Part shown: piece after piece, positions 9,081 through 17,335 of the stretch
How positions within the stretch are numbered: the stretch's first letter is position 1
Layout of the letters: each line of letters begins with the position of its first letter
From: Coprobacter sp.
Lineage (GTDB): Bacteria; Bacteroidota; Bacteroidia; Bacteroidales; UBA11471
Direction: 5' to 3'
Length of the DNA stretch: 33,045 nt
Assembly: GCA_017462265.1 (NCBI GenBank)
Contig: JAFTRN010000027.1
Span: forward strand, 1-33,045
Notes under the pieces: generated by a model
Told to the model about the DNA's origin: nothing
The model's input: only the letters and a program-made list of their open reading frames with translations
The model's database searches: none
Translations under genes and position numbers: made by a program

Positions 9081-10646
9081 ATGGCAGCAAACAGTCCCAA
9101 CTCGCCTCGGCAGAAGATGATAAACTTGATGTATATCGTCTTGACCGCCATGTTGGCTCTCAACGTATCGTCGGACGTACTGAACGGATTCCGACAAGTT
9201 GAGGAGGGCTTGGTGCGCACAACCGAGAACGTGGCGGTGCAAAATGCCACGCTCTACGACGAGCTGACGGTATATTACCGCAACAACCCCGAGAAATCGG
9301 GCGAGTGGTATCACAAAGCTACCACCGTACATGGTCGCACCGACTCATTATATAATTATATCGACGGTCTGAAACTGCGTATCGTGCGCGAAGCCGATGG
9401 TAAAGACGGCGATGTAAACAACATCGAACGTCAAGACGACCTCGAAGCAGCCTCGTATATCATGTTATCGCCTACCACCCGCGAAGGTCGTAAGCTGCGC
9501 GAGGCACTCATCGAATACAGCGCGATGGTCGATGAAATGATTACCGACAGCGTGAAACGTCGCCTCATCAACGAATATCTATATCCCCGTGTGAGCAAGC
9601 AGGCGCTCATAGAGAAAAAGAACACCTGGGAAGAGGCAAACTTCGAAAATATGCCGGTAATAGCCGCCATCACCCTCCTCACAAAAATACAAAGCGACTT
9701 ACGTTCGGCCGAAGGTGAAATACTACATACCTTGTTGAAAAACATCGATAAAGACGACGTGCGTGTAAACCAACTCAACGCCTACGTGATACCCGAGTCG
9801 AAAACCGTGATACGCGGTGGAAAATACAGCGCGCACATCGTACTCGCCGCTATCGATACCACCATGGCGCCGATAATCAATATCAATGGTACGGACCTTC
9901 CCCAGAGCGTAAACGGATTGTATGAAACGATATGCAACAAGTCGGGTATATACACGCTCGACGGCTATCTCGAAGTGCCCCACGGCGACGGCACATCTAC
10001 CCGCCACCCGTTCAGCACCGGCTACTCGGTGGTAGATCCCACCGCCACGGTATCGGCCACCATGATGAATGTACTATATGCCGGCATAGACAACCCGCTG
10101 AGTATATCCGTGCCGGGTGTTCCCAACCACGCAGTGACTGCCACTATGAAAGGCGGTAAACTGACTCGCGACAAAGATGTGTGGCAGGCTCGTCCCGCCA
10201 AAGTGGGCGAAGATGTCGTAATCACGGTATCGGCCACCATGAACGGTCGCAATCAAGTGGTAAATACCACGACTTTCCGCGTGCGCCAACTCCCCGACCC
10301 TATGCCCTATATCGCCTTTGAAGACGACAACGGCAACATACAGCGCTACAAAGGAGGCAAGCCTTTCCCCAAACGTCGCCTACTTGCAGCCCCCGGTATA
10401 GAGGCAGCCATCGACGACGATTTATTGAACGTGGAATACAAGGTTTTAAGTTTCGAAACGGTATTCTTCGACTCCATGGGTAACGCCATACCCGAGGTAT
10501 CTGACGGCAACAAGTTCTCCGAACGTCAAAAAAACAGCTTCAAACGCCTGTCGAAAGGAAAACGATTCTATATATCGCGTGTTAGAGCCGTCGGTCCCGA
10601 TGGTATAGAGCGCGACCTGTCGCCCATAGAGGTAATTGTAAACTGA
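9081..10646 (+). CDS. gldM: T9SS motor shaft protein GldM/PorM
   Basis: The 521-residue protein opens with the family-typical SPRQKMINLMYIVLTAMLAL, a single membrane helix at about residues 13-32, followed by a large periplasmic region. In GldM/PorM this region folds into four domains that span the periplasm and contact the GldK/GldN ring. Length matches the family (about 510-520). An 83-base gap separates it from gldL, with no obvious terminator or gene in it. Recurrent VSATM segments lie in the beta-rich C-terminal half. Confidence 0.95.
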   Translation: MAANSPNSPRQKMINLMYIVLTAMLALNVSSDVLNGFRQVEEGLVRTTENVAVQNATLYDELTVYYRNNPEKSGEWYHKATTVHGRTDSLYNYIDGLKLRIVREADGKDGDVNNIERQDDLEAASYIMLSPTTREGRKLREALIEYSAMVDEMITDSVKRRLINEYLYPRVSKQALIEKKNTWEEANFENMPVIAAITLLTKIQSDLRSAEGEILHTLLKNIDKDDVRVNQLNAYVIPESKTVIRGGKYSAHIVLAAIDTTMAPIININGTDLPQSVNGLYETICNKSGIYTLDGYLEVPHGDGTSTRHPFSTGYSVVDPTATVSATMMNVLYAGIDNPLSISVPGVPNHAVTATMKGGKLTRDKDVWQARPAKVGEDVVITVSATMNGRNQVVNTTTFRVRQLPDPMPYIAFEDDNGNIQRYKGGKPFPKRRLLAAPGIEAAIDDDLLNVEYKVLSFETVFFDSMGNAIPEVSDGNKFSERQKNSFKRLSKGKRFYISRVRAVGPDGIERDLSPIEVIVN

Positions 10647-10671
10647 TAGTAAAAGCATTAGACCTAAAAAT

Positions 10672-11790
10672 ATGAAAATCACGGTAAAGCACATACTTGT
10701 CGCACTCAGTCTCTGCGCCATGTTACCGATATGCGAAGCACAAACAGTAGTGCGACGCAGTAGCACAGCAACCTCCAACAAGAACGCACAGTCGGGGCCC
10801 ACATTACGCGCCCAGACGCAATATGGCAATCATACCTCGGTTGCCACCGATGCGCCTTGGAGTCGCGGTATATATCGTCAAATCGACCTACAGAAAAAAA
10901 ATAACCGACCGCTCTATTTCCCCGAGGAGGTCATCGACGGACAGAAAAATCTCTTCCGTCTGTTGATGGAGCTTGTGGCCGGTAACGAAATAAAGGTGTA
11001 TGAGTACCTCGACGGACGCGAAGTGTTCGACGAAGCCAACGAAGTGCAGGTAGAGGAAATGCTCGAACGTTTCCACATACTCTACGAGGTAAAGGCCGGC
11101 CGCACCGCCAAGCGCAACACCTACATCATAGAAGAGAGCGATGTACCCTGCAACGAAGTGTTGTCGTACTATGTAAAAGAGCATTGGGTGTTTGACCAAC
11201 AAGCCTCGGTATGCCGCCCGGTAATCGTGGCTATCTGCCCGGTACTGCACCGCGTGGGCGATTTCGGGGGTGAAGCGGTACGTTACCCGATGTTCTGGGT
11301 GAAATACGATGATATTCGCGACCACCTTTCGCAACAATATATCATGACCGATGACATGAACAACGCCCGCAACTACACGATGGACGATTATTTCACCTTG
11401 CGTATGTTCGACGGCGAAATATACAAAACTCAGAATCTGCAAAATATGTCGATAGTACAGCTCTACCCCACCCCCGAGGCGCAAGACAGCGCCCGTAAGG
11501 TCATAGAGCAACAATTGCGCAGTTTCGACAAAGCCTTATGGGTAACCGATCCCAACGCAGAGGTAGCGGAAGAACCTAAAAAAGACGACGCCACGACACC
11601 GGCCGACAAGGCCACGGTAAAAGCCGAAGATAAAAACGAGAAATCATCTACGCGCTCGAGCCGTGGTACAAGTACAAAGGTAAAGTCATCGAAAAGCAAA
11701 GAGAGCAAGCCTAAGGCCTCGAAAAGCAGCAGTTCTCGCAGCCGTAGCGGAGGCAATGCACCGGTACACTCGGTACGCCGCACACGATAA
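10672..11790 (+). CDS. gldN: T9SS ring protein GldN/PorN with a long basic tail
   Basis: A 372-residue exported protein with a signal peptide ending near CEAQ. The central region (IYRQIDLQKKNNRPLYFP, then DDYFTLRMFDGEIYKTQNLQ) is the GldN family core, which binds GldK in the periplasmic ring. The last 85 or so residues are low complexity: first Ala/Lys/Asp-rich, then Ser/Lys/Arg-rich, ending SVRRTR. This basic tail looks disordered. It is the last gene of the operon, 26 bases after gldM, and a strong terminator follows. Confidence 0.93.
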   Translation: MKITVKHILVALSLCAMLPICEAQTVVRRSSTATSNKNAQSGPTLRAQTQYGNHTSVATDAPWSRGIYRQIDLQKKNNRPLYFPEEVIDGQKNLFRLLMELVAGNEIKVYEYLDGREVFDEANEVQVEEMLERFHILYEVKAGRTAKRNTYIIEESDVPCNEVLSYYVKEHWVFDQQASVCRPVIVAICPVLHRVGDFGGEAVRYPMFWVKYDDIRDHLSQQYIMTDDMNNARNYTMDDYFTLRMFDGEIYKTQNLQNMSIVQLYPTPEAQDSARKVIEQQLRSFDKALWVTDPNAEVAEEPKKDDATTPADKATVKAEDKNEKSSTRSSRGTSTKVKSSKSKESKPKASKSSSSRSRSGGNAPVHSVRRTR

Positions 11791-11809
11791 TCGATTTTAC
11801 TCCTATACT

Positions 11810-11849
11810 ATCCCGAAAGTCTCAACCGAGCTTTCGGGATTTTTTATTT
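11810..11849 (+). terminator. Terminator of the T9SS operon
   Basis: ATCCCGAAAG (11810-11819) pairs perfectly with CTTTCGGGAT (11831-11840); an inner CTC/GAG extends it and a T-rich run follows. It lies 20 bases after the gldN stop and closes porP-gldN. Confidence 0.92.
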
Positions 11850-11863
11850 GAGGGAATTTCCAT

Positions 11864-11871
11864 TATCTTTG
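11864..11871 (+). promoter_or_regulatory. Bacteroidota -7 box for the hotdog thioesterase
   Basis: TATCTTTG fits the TAnnTTTG consensus and lies 27 bases before the ATG. A TTTG occurs 13 bases upstream, closer than the usual 19-21, so only the -7 element is well supported. Confidence 0.6.
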
Positions 11872-11898
11872 CTCTACTTATAGACATAAAACAATACA

Positions 11899-12393
11899 AT
11901 GATGAAAAAAATCATTAATCCGTGGCTACACAAGGAAGGATATTTCTGCTTCGGCTGCGCACCGCACAATGATGCCGGTGTGAAAATGGAATTTTACGAA
12001 GATGGCGATGAAATCGTGAGTATATGGCACCCCGAAGCCAAATATCAAGGCTGGATAAACACCCTGCATGGAGGTATTCAGGCAGTACTGCTCGATGAAA
12101 TATGCGCTTGGGTGATACTGCGTAAGTTACAGACCACCGGGGTGACGTCGAAGATGGAAACCCGCTACTTGAAATCGATCGATACCACCGACCCCTATGT
12201 GGTATTGCGAGCCCATATTACCGATCAGAAACGCAACATCATTATCATCGAAGCTACCATCAGCAACCACCAAGGCGAGGTATGCAGCAAAGCGGTCTGC
12301 ACCTATTTCACATTCCCGTCCGATAAGGTGCGCGAAGAGATGCAATTTCTCGGCTGCGAGGTCGAAGATACCGAGGTAAATCCACTCCCGTAA
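11899..12393 (+). CDS. PaaI-like hotdog-fold thioesterase
   Basis: The 164-residue protein has the hotdog thioesterase signature LHGGIQAVLLDE (His57, Asp66 and Glu67 as likely catalytic or CoA-site residues), and an N-terminal CFGC motif seen in some members of the family. No signal peptide or membrane segment is visible, so it should act in the cytoplasm on an acyl-CoA thioester; the acyl group cannot be told from the sequence. It is monocistronic, with its own -7 box after the T9SS terminator, and ends at a hairpin shared with the convergent transporter gene. Confidence 0.82.
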   Translation: MMKKIINPWLHKEGYFCFGCAPHNDAGVKMEFYEDGDEIVSIWHPEAKYQGWINTLHGGIQAVLLDEICAWVILRKLQTTGVTSKMETRYLKSIDTTDPYVVLRAHITDQKRNIIIIEATISNHQGEVCSKAVCTYFTFPSDKVREEMQFLGCEVEDTEVNPLP

Positions 12394-12413
12394 AACGCAT
12401 TTATACACACGAA

Positions 12414-12439
12414 AAAGCCCGGCTGAATAGTCGGGCTTT
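12414..12439. terminator. Terminator hairpin between convergent genes
   Basis: AAAGCCCG (12414-12421) pairs with CGGGCTTT (12432-12439). The A tract on the left and T/A-rich sequence on the right suit termination on either strand, between the thioesterase (+) and the SLC13 gene (-). Confidence 0.7.
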
Positions 12440-12440
12440 A

Positions 12441-12543
12441 AAGTTGTTTAAATTTTATTCCAAAATACCCCTTAAAGAAGCCGAAACTTTGTTTTTTTGA
12501 AGCCGTAATAATTTTTTCAAGAAAATTTTAAACAACTTCTTAT
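12441..12543. repeat. About 100-bp repeat with inverted ends, member of the AAGAAGCTGTTT family
   Basis: AAGTTGTTTAAA at 12441-12452 is repeated in reverse at 12527-12538, so the unit has inverted ends. Its right 60 bases, read on the minus strand, align closely with 19050-19110 (AAGAAGYTGTTTRAA, then TTCTTGAAAAA and a TTACGGYTTCAAAAAAA stretch). It sits between the 3' ends of two convergent genes. Confidence 0.75.
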
Positions 12544-12559
12544 TGTATCAAATATTTTT

Positions 12560-14413
12560 CTAAAATGGGAACAACAGCGGTAATACCAATACCATGACGA
12601 TGCCCATAGCGATTTGTAGTGGTAAACCCACCTTCACATAGTCCATAAAGGTATATTTACCGGCCGACATCACCAGGGCGTTGGGTGGTGTAGAGAAAGG
12701 TGATGCAAAACACATACTGGCTGCTACGGTAACGGCAAACAGGAAGGGATAGGGACTGACGCCCAACCCTATGGCCGACTGCATGGCAATAGGCGCCAAC
12801 AACACCGCCGTGGCCGTATTGCTTATAAACATGGTCATAAGAGAGGTGGTGAAATAAACACCTGCCAGAAGAGCCAACGGGCCGTATTCACCCAGTCCCG
12901 ATACCAATGCGGTAGAAACCATCTCGGAGGCGCCGGTCTTTTCTAAGGCCAGCGACATAGGCATCATGGCTGCAATCAGCACGATACTCTGCCAGTTGAT
13001 GGTGCGATAGGCATCTTCTACATTACGTAAGCATCCGGTAAATATCATCAGCACGGCGGCAATCATCACAGCAACCACCGCCGGAACCCATTCACACACC
13101 ATCGCCGCTATCATCGCGAGCATTATTGCGGCCGCAATAGGCGCTTTGCGATCGATGGTAGTCTTGGCCACCTTTTCTACCGGTTCGCCGAGTACCACCC
13201 AGTCGTTCTGCTCCTTGCTCATGCGGGCAATATCGCTCCACGCGCCTTGTATGAGCAACGCGTCGCCACTATGCATACGGAAATCGCGAAGGTCGTGTAC
13301 GTGATACACATTATTACGTTGCACGCCCAATATATTCACACCGAATTTCTTGCGGAAACCACAATCGCGCACGGCCACATTGTCGAGCGACGAGTTGTGC
13401 AACAGCACCACCTCGGCAATACCGGTATTATCCGAGCGTTCGGCTGCCGATGTATTATATATCGTGTCGAGTTTCCACAAATGATTATCGGCCACCATTT
13501 GCGCCACTTGCCCCCCTTCGCCCGAGAGATAGAGTATATCACCCTCTTGCAACGTAGTATCGGGGCCGGCGGTAATATGATCGTAGATATTGTTGAAAAA
13601 GGGCCGACGTGTCGATACCTTACGGCGTATTTCGAGCAGACTTATACCATATTTCTGTGGGATATTCAACTCTTGCAATTGCTTATCCTTATATTCGGAA
13701 TTGCCCGACACCTGTACACGAAACAATCGCTGCTCGAGTTGATATTCACGCAACAAATCTTGCGGAGCTCGTCTCGACGACTTTTTCTCTTCGTTCTGAC
13801 GCTCTTTCTTGGAAAGAAACCATTTGGAGAGCGGTATCAGCACGACGATTCCCACCGTGACGCACACAAGCCCCACCGGCGTGAACGAGAAGAAGGACAA
13901 GGAGTCATATCCGGCATTGACAAGGGTATCTTGAATCACAAGGTTGGGCGGAGTACCGATAAGAGTCATCATACCACCCATGCTGCTAGCAAAGGCCAAG
14001 GGCATCAGCAGTCTCGACGACGACATTCCGGCACCGGCAGCCAGGCTCACCACGATGGGGAGCATCAGCGCCACGGTACCCGTGTTGCTCACAAATGCGC
14101 CCACAAACGAGGTCACAAGCATTACCAATATAAAGAGTAGAAACTGATTCTTCCCCGCCAACTGCATTATCTTACCGCTTATCATACGGGCAAGGCCGGT
14201 CTGGAATATAGCCCCACCTACGACAAACAAGCCTATCATCATTATCACCACGCTGTTGGAGAAACCGCTCAACGCCTCCGTCGGGGTAAGAATATCGAAT
14301 ATCAACAATAATATCAAGGAGGTGATTGCCACTAAGTCGGATCGTATCTTTCCCATCATGAAAAATACCGCCGACAAGAATAAAATGATTAATGTAATTA
14401 CCATCTGTTCCAT
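12560..14413 (-). CDS. SLC13 (DASS)-family transporter with two RCK_C domains
   Basis: The 617-residue membrane protein begins with hydrophobic helices (MVITLIILFLSAVFFMMG), then NSVVIMMIGLFVVGGAIFQTG and VSNTGTVALMLPIV. A central soluble part (about residues 205-410) contains two TrkA_C/RCK_C-like domains, and the second half of the transporter ends with FISNTATAVLLAPIA and SPFSTPPNALVMSAG. This is the layout of bacterial anion/sodium symporters of the ArsB/CitT (IT) superfamily that carry RCK_C regulatory domains. The substrate (dicarboxylate, sulfate or other anion) cannot be decided. A promoter lies at 14514-14544. Confidence 0.88.
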   Translation of the reverse strand: MEQMVITLIILFLSAVFFMMGKIRSDLVAITSLILLLIFDILTPTEALSGFSNSVVIMMIGLFVVGGAIFQTGLARMISGKIMQLAGKNQFLLFILVMLVTSFVGAFVSNTGTVALMLPIVVSLAAGAGMSSSRLLMPLAFASSMGGMMTLIGTPPNLVIQDTLVNAGYDSLSFFSFTPVGLVCVTVGIVVLIPLSKWFLSKKERQNEEKKSSRRAPQDLLREYQLEQRLFRVQVSGNSEYKDKQLQELNIPQKYGISLLEIRRKVSTRRPFFNNIYDHITAGPDTTLQEGDILYLSGEGGQVAQMVADNHLWKLDTIYNTSAAERSDNTGIAEVVLLHNSSLDNVAVRDCGFRKKFGVNILGVQRNNVYHVHDLRDFRMHSGDALLIQGAWSDIARMSKEQNDWVVLGEPVEKVAKTTIDRKAPIAAAIMLAMIAAMVCEWVPAVVAVMIAAVLMIFTGCLRNVEDAYRTINWQSIVLIAAMMPMSLALEKTGASEMVSTALVSGLGEYGPLALLAGVYFTTSLMTMFISNTATAVLLAPIAMQSAIGLGVSPYPFLFAVTVAASMCFASPFSTPPNALVMSAGKYTFMDYVKVGLPLQIAMGIVMVLVLPLLFPF

Positions 14414-14513
14414 AAATACCTATTTTCCACTTTTATGCGCCCCAATATAGTGCAAACGAGTACAAAATCATATTCATTTGAATTATGCCGAGTGCAGCCT
14501 ATATTCGCTTGTG

Positions 14514-14544
14514 CAAAGGTAGCACATTTATACATGTAAAACAA
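14514..14544 (-). promoter_or_regulatory. Promoter of the SLC13 transporter gene
   Basis: On the minus strand TTGT (14544-14541) is followed after 19 bases by TACCTTTG (14521-14514), matching the Bacteroidota consensus TTG-N17-23-TAnnTTTG. The start codon is 100 bases downstream, giving a leader of about 95 bases with no strong hairpin. Confidence 0.72.
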
Positions 14545-14621
14545 TCCTATGCCCCGTTATACTTCTATGATTTGTCGGATATATTCTAAAAAAAGTAATC
14601 AACCCTTCATAGTTTATATAA

Positions 14622-14671
14622 GAATAGAAAAAAGCGAGCTAATCGTTGATTTCAATCAATTAGCTCGCTTT
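14622..14671 (-). terminator. Terminator of the tRNA-Ser gene
   Basis: A perfect 13-bp stem (14631-14643 with 14659-14671) contains a small inner hairpin and, on the minus strand, is followed by a T-rich run (14630-14622). It begins five bases after the tRNA 3' end. Confidence 0.9.
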
Positions 14672-14674
14672 GCT

Positions 14675-14760
<86 letters not shown>

Positions 14761-14795
14761 TTCTTTTGCAAGAATGGTTTTTCACAAAAGCGATG

Positions 14796-14826
14796 CAAAG
14801 GTAAATGTTTTTTTTTAATTACCAAA
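14796..14826 (-). promoter_or_regulatory. Consensus promoter of tRNA-Ser
   Basis: On the minus strand TTTG (14826-14823), 19 bases, then TACCTTTG (14803-14796): a full match to the Bacteroidota primary-sigma consensus. The tRNA 5' end lies 36 bases downstream. Confidence 0.88.
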
Positions 14827-14846
14827 CAGTTTACGATTTTTTATTC

Positions 14847-14854
14847 TACCTTTG
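14847..14854 (+). promoter_or_regulatory. -7 box for the chromate-transporter/folC/def run
   Basis: TACCTTTG fits TAnnTTTG on the plus strand. The expected -33 position (about 14824-14827) coincides with the -33 box of the divergent tRNA promoter but lacks TTTG, so this is a weaker match. It implies a leader of about 88 bases. Confidence 0.55.
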
Positions 14855-14947
14855 CTTTATTATTTATCGCCACACCAAGGCCAAGCGCCGAGCGATATAG
14901 ATTTAAACAACTATAATTCAAATCGATACAACGTACAACAAAGTCGC

Positions 14948-15493
14948 ATGATACTTTTGCAATTATTTGGGACATTCTTCAGGATAGGCCTCTTCACCAT
15001 CGGTGGGGGCTATGCCATGGTGCCCATTATCGAAGAGGCTTTGGTGGATAAAAAAGGTTGGATTTCGCGCGACGATTTCGTCGATACGTTGGCGCTGTCG
15101 CAGTCGGCTTCCGGTATACTGGCCGTGAATATTTCCATCGTTACCGGGTATCGCATAGCCGCACTGCCCGGGGCTATATCGGCCGCACTGGGTACGGTGA
15201 TGCCATCGTTTCTCATCATATTGATAATCGCGATGTTTTTTACCCGATTCAGCGAAAATGCCGTGGTAGAACGTATATTCAAGGGTATAAGGCCGGCCGT
15301 GGTTGCCCTCATCGCCGCACCGGTATTCCGACTGGGTAAATCGGCGAAAGTCAATCTACGCAACCTATGGATTCCTGTCGTGGCAGCCCTGCTTATATGG
15401 TTGCTCGACTTCTCCCCCATATGGATTGTGCTCATAGCCGGCGGCGGTGGCTATCTCTACGGACTGATACAAAGAAAGCGAGGTGTAAGATGA
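14948..15493 (+). CDS. Short-chain chromate transporter (CHR) family protein, first of a pair
   Basis: The 181-residue membrane protein has the CHR-family pattern FFRIGLFTIGGGYAMVPIIEE, then LALSQS and NISIVTGYR. Start 14948 is chosen because frames further upstream begin inside the promoter and add a non-family segment. Short CHR proteins work as heteromeric pairs, and a second one overlaps its end by four bases (ATGA). The usual PGP after SQ is SGI here. The family exports chromate or related anions in some members; the natural substrate in gut anaerobes is not established. Confidence 0.85.
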   Translation: MILLQLFGTFFRIGLFTIGGGYAMVPIIEEALVDKKGWISRDDFVDTLALSQSASGILAVNISIVTGYRIAALPGAISAALGTVMPSFLIILIIAMFFTRFSENAVVERIFKGIRPAVVALIAAPVFRLGKSAKVNLRNLWIPVVAALLIWLLDFSPIWIVLIAGGGGYLYGLIQRKRGVR

Positions 15494-16038
15494 TATTCAT
15501 ACATCTGTTTATTACGTTTTTCAAAATAGGGCTATTCGGCTTCGGCGGAGGCTACGCCATGCTGTCGATGATACAGGGCGAGGTGGTGACACGCCACGCA
15601 TGGATTACCGCACAAGAGTTTACCGACATCGTGGCTATCAGCCAGATGACACCGGGCCCGATAGGCATCAACTCGGCCACCTACATAGGTTATACCGCCA
15701 CCGGCAGTGTATGGGGCTCGGCATTGGCCACTTTCGCGCTTGTGCTTCCCTCGTTTATCGTGATGCTCATTTTGTTCCGCTTCTTTATGAAATATCACGA
15801 CAATCCTCATGTAAAAGATACATTCGCCACCCTACGACCGGCTGTGATAGGACTTATCGCCTCGGCCGCATTGATACTGATGACCGCCGAAAATTTCGGT
15901 TCACCCTCGGCCGACGATTCGCAATTTCTGTATAGTATCCTCATCTTTGCTGTCGTGTTTATAGCCAATTTTGTATTCAAAATCAACGCTATATTATTGA
16001 TTGTACTTGCCGGAACCGCCGGTTATATACTCTACTGA
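15490..16038 (+). CDS. Short-chain chromate transporter (CHR) family protein, second of a pair
   Basis: The 182-residue membrane protein has FFKIGLFGFGGGYAMLSMIQ and SQMTPGPIGINSATYIGY, both CHR signatures. Its ATG overlaps the stop of the first half (ATGA), showing translational coupling, so the two halves are probably made in equal amounts and form one transporter. The start at 15490 fits the family N-terminus. folC begins one base after its stop. Confidence 0.87.
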   Translation: MIFIHLFITFFKIGLFGFGGGYAMLSMIQGEVVTRHAWITAQEFTDIVAISQMTPGPIGINSATYIGYTATGSVWGSALATFALVLPSFIVMLILFRFFMKYHDNPHVKDTFATLRPAVIGLIASAALILMTAENFGSPSADDSQFLYSILIFAVVFIANFVFKINAILLIVLAGTAGYILY

Positions 16039-16039
16039 A

Positions 16040-17335
16040 ATGACTTACGACGAAACCATTCAATATCTATACCGCCAACTGCCCGTTTTCCAACAGGTAG
16101 GACAGTCGGCCTACAAACCGGGGCTGGGCAACAGCGAAGCCCTCGACGCGCTTGTGGGGCACCCCCATCGCCGGTATGCGACTATACACGTCGCCGGCAC
16201 CAACGGCAAAGGCTCGACCAGCCACACCCTTGCCGCCGTATTGCAACAATGCGGCTATAAAGTGGGTCTATACACCTCGCCCCACCTCGTCGATTTCAGA
16301 GAGCGCATACGTGTCGATGGCGAAATGATACCCCGTGAGGCCGTACTCGCCTTTACCGAGAAGTATCTCGATGCCGGTCGCGATATACACCCCTCGTTTT
16401 TTGAACTGACCATGATGATGGCGTTTGACTACTTCGCTGCGTGCAAAGTAGATGTGGCGGTGATAGAGACAGGCCTCGGCGGACGTCTCGACAGTACGAA
16501 TATCATCACCCCTACGACCTGTGTCATTACCAACATCAGTTACGACCACACCGCCTTGCTGGGCGACACCCTCCCTTCCATAGCCCGGGAAAAAGCCGGT
16601 ATCATAAAACACGACATACCGGTGGTCGTAGGCGAAGCCGAGGGTGAGGTACGCAAAGTATTCGAGGACAAAGCCCTCGAAGTGCAGGCCCCCATCACAT
16701 TTGCCGGTGACAGCGATGCGCTCACCTCGTGCAGTCAAGGCCCCGCAGGTCAGTGGCTGTTGGATAGCAAGGACTATGGTCCTATCACGTATGAACTCGG
16801 CGGTATGTGTCAGGAGAAGAACGCGGCGACCATACTATGCGCACTGCGCATATTGCAAAATCGTGGCTTCCACATCACGCCTCATGCCGTGAGAGAGGGT
16901 TTCGCCCACGTCACCACACTCACGGGATTACAAGGTCGCTGGCAACAGATAAACGTCACCCCGAGAGCCTTCTGCGATACGGGGCATAACACGGGCGGAT
17001 TTCAATACATTTCGCGCCAACTGGCCTCGATACAATGCGATACGATGCGCATCGTATTCGGCATGGTCAATGACAAAGACATCTCGGGTGTACTCGCCAT
17101 GCTGCCCCAAAATGCCGTTTACTATTTCACCCAAGCCGCTATTCCACGAGCTATGCCCGCCAATGTCATGCGCGACAAAGCTGCCGCATACCATTTGACC
17201 GGGAAGGTATTCCCCACCGTGCACGAAGCCTATCAAGCCGCCCTCGACGACAGCGGTGCCGACGATTTCGTATTTGTCGGTGGCAGTAGTTTCGTCGTAG
17301 CCGACTTATTAACCTTCTTAACAAACAAAGCATGA
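16040..17335 (+). CDS. folC: Folylpolyglutamate / dihydrofolate synthase
   Basis: The 431-residue protein carries the FolC P-loop HVAGTNGKGSTS (about residues 50-61), TSPHLVDFRERIRVDG, an ETGLGGRLDSTN block and ITNISYDHTALLGDTL, all diagnostic of this Mur-ligase-related family. It adds glutamate to folates in the cytoplasm and may also make dihydrofolate from dihydropteroate. Start 16040 (MTYDETIQYLY) matches the family start. It begins one base after the transporter stop and overlaps the deformylase start by four bases (ATGA). Confidence 0.95.
   Translation: MTYDETIQYLYRQLPVFQQVGQSAYKPGLGNSEALDALVGHPHRRYATIHVAGTNGKGSTSHTLAAVLQQCGYKVGLYTSPHLVDFRERIRVDGEMIPREAVLAFTEKYLDAGRDIHPSFFELTMMMAFDYFAACKVDVAVIETGLGGRLDSTNIITPTTCVITNISYDHTALLGDTLPSIAREKAGIIKHDIPVVVGEAEGEVRKVFEDKALEVQAPITFAGDSDALTSCSQGPAGQWLLDSKDYGPITYELGGMCQEKNAATILCALRILQNRGFHITPHAVREGFAHVTTLTGLQGRWQQINVTPRAFCDTGHNTGGFQYISRQLASIQCDTMRIVFGMVNDKDISGVLAMLPQNAVYYFTQAAIPRAMPANVMRDKAAAYHLTGKVFPTVHEAYQAALDDSGADDFVFVGGSSFVVADLLTFLTNKA

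Noticed and set aside
13247..14147. Plus-strand open frame of 297 codons inside the SLC13 gene.
   Set aside because: It is antisense to a clear transporter gene and is His/Arg/Gln-rich shadow sequence.
14855..14947. Riboswitch in the leader of the chromate-transporter run.
   Set aside because: I could not find a conserved riboswitch core or a stable paired structure in this stretch.
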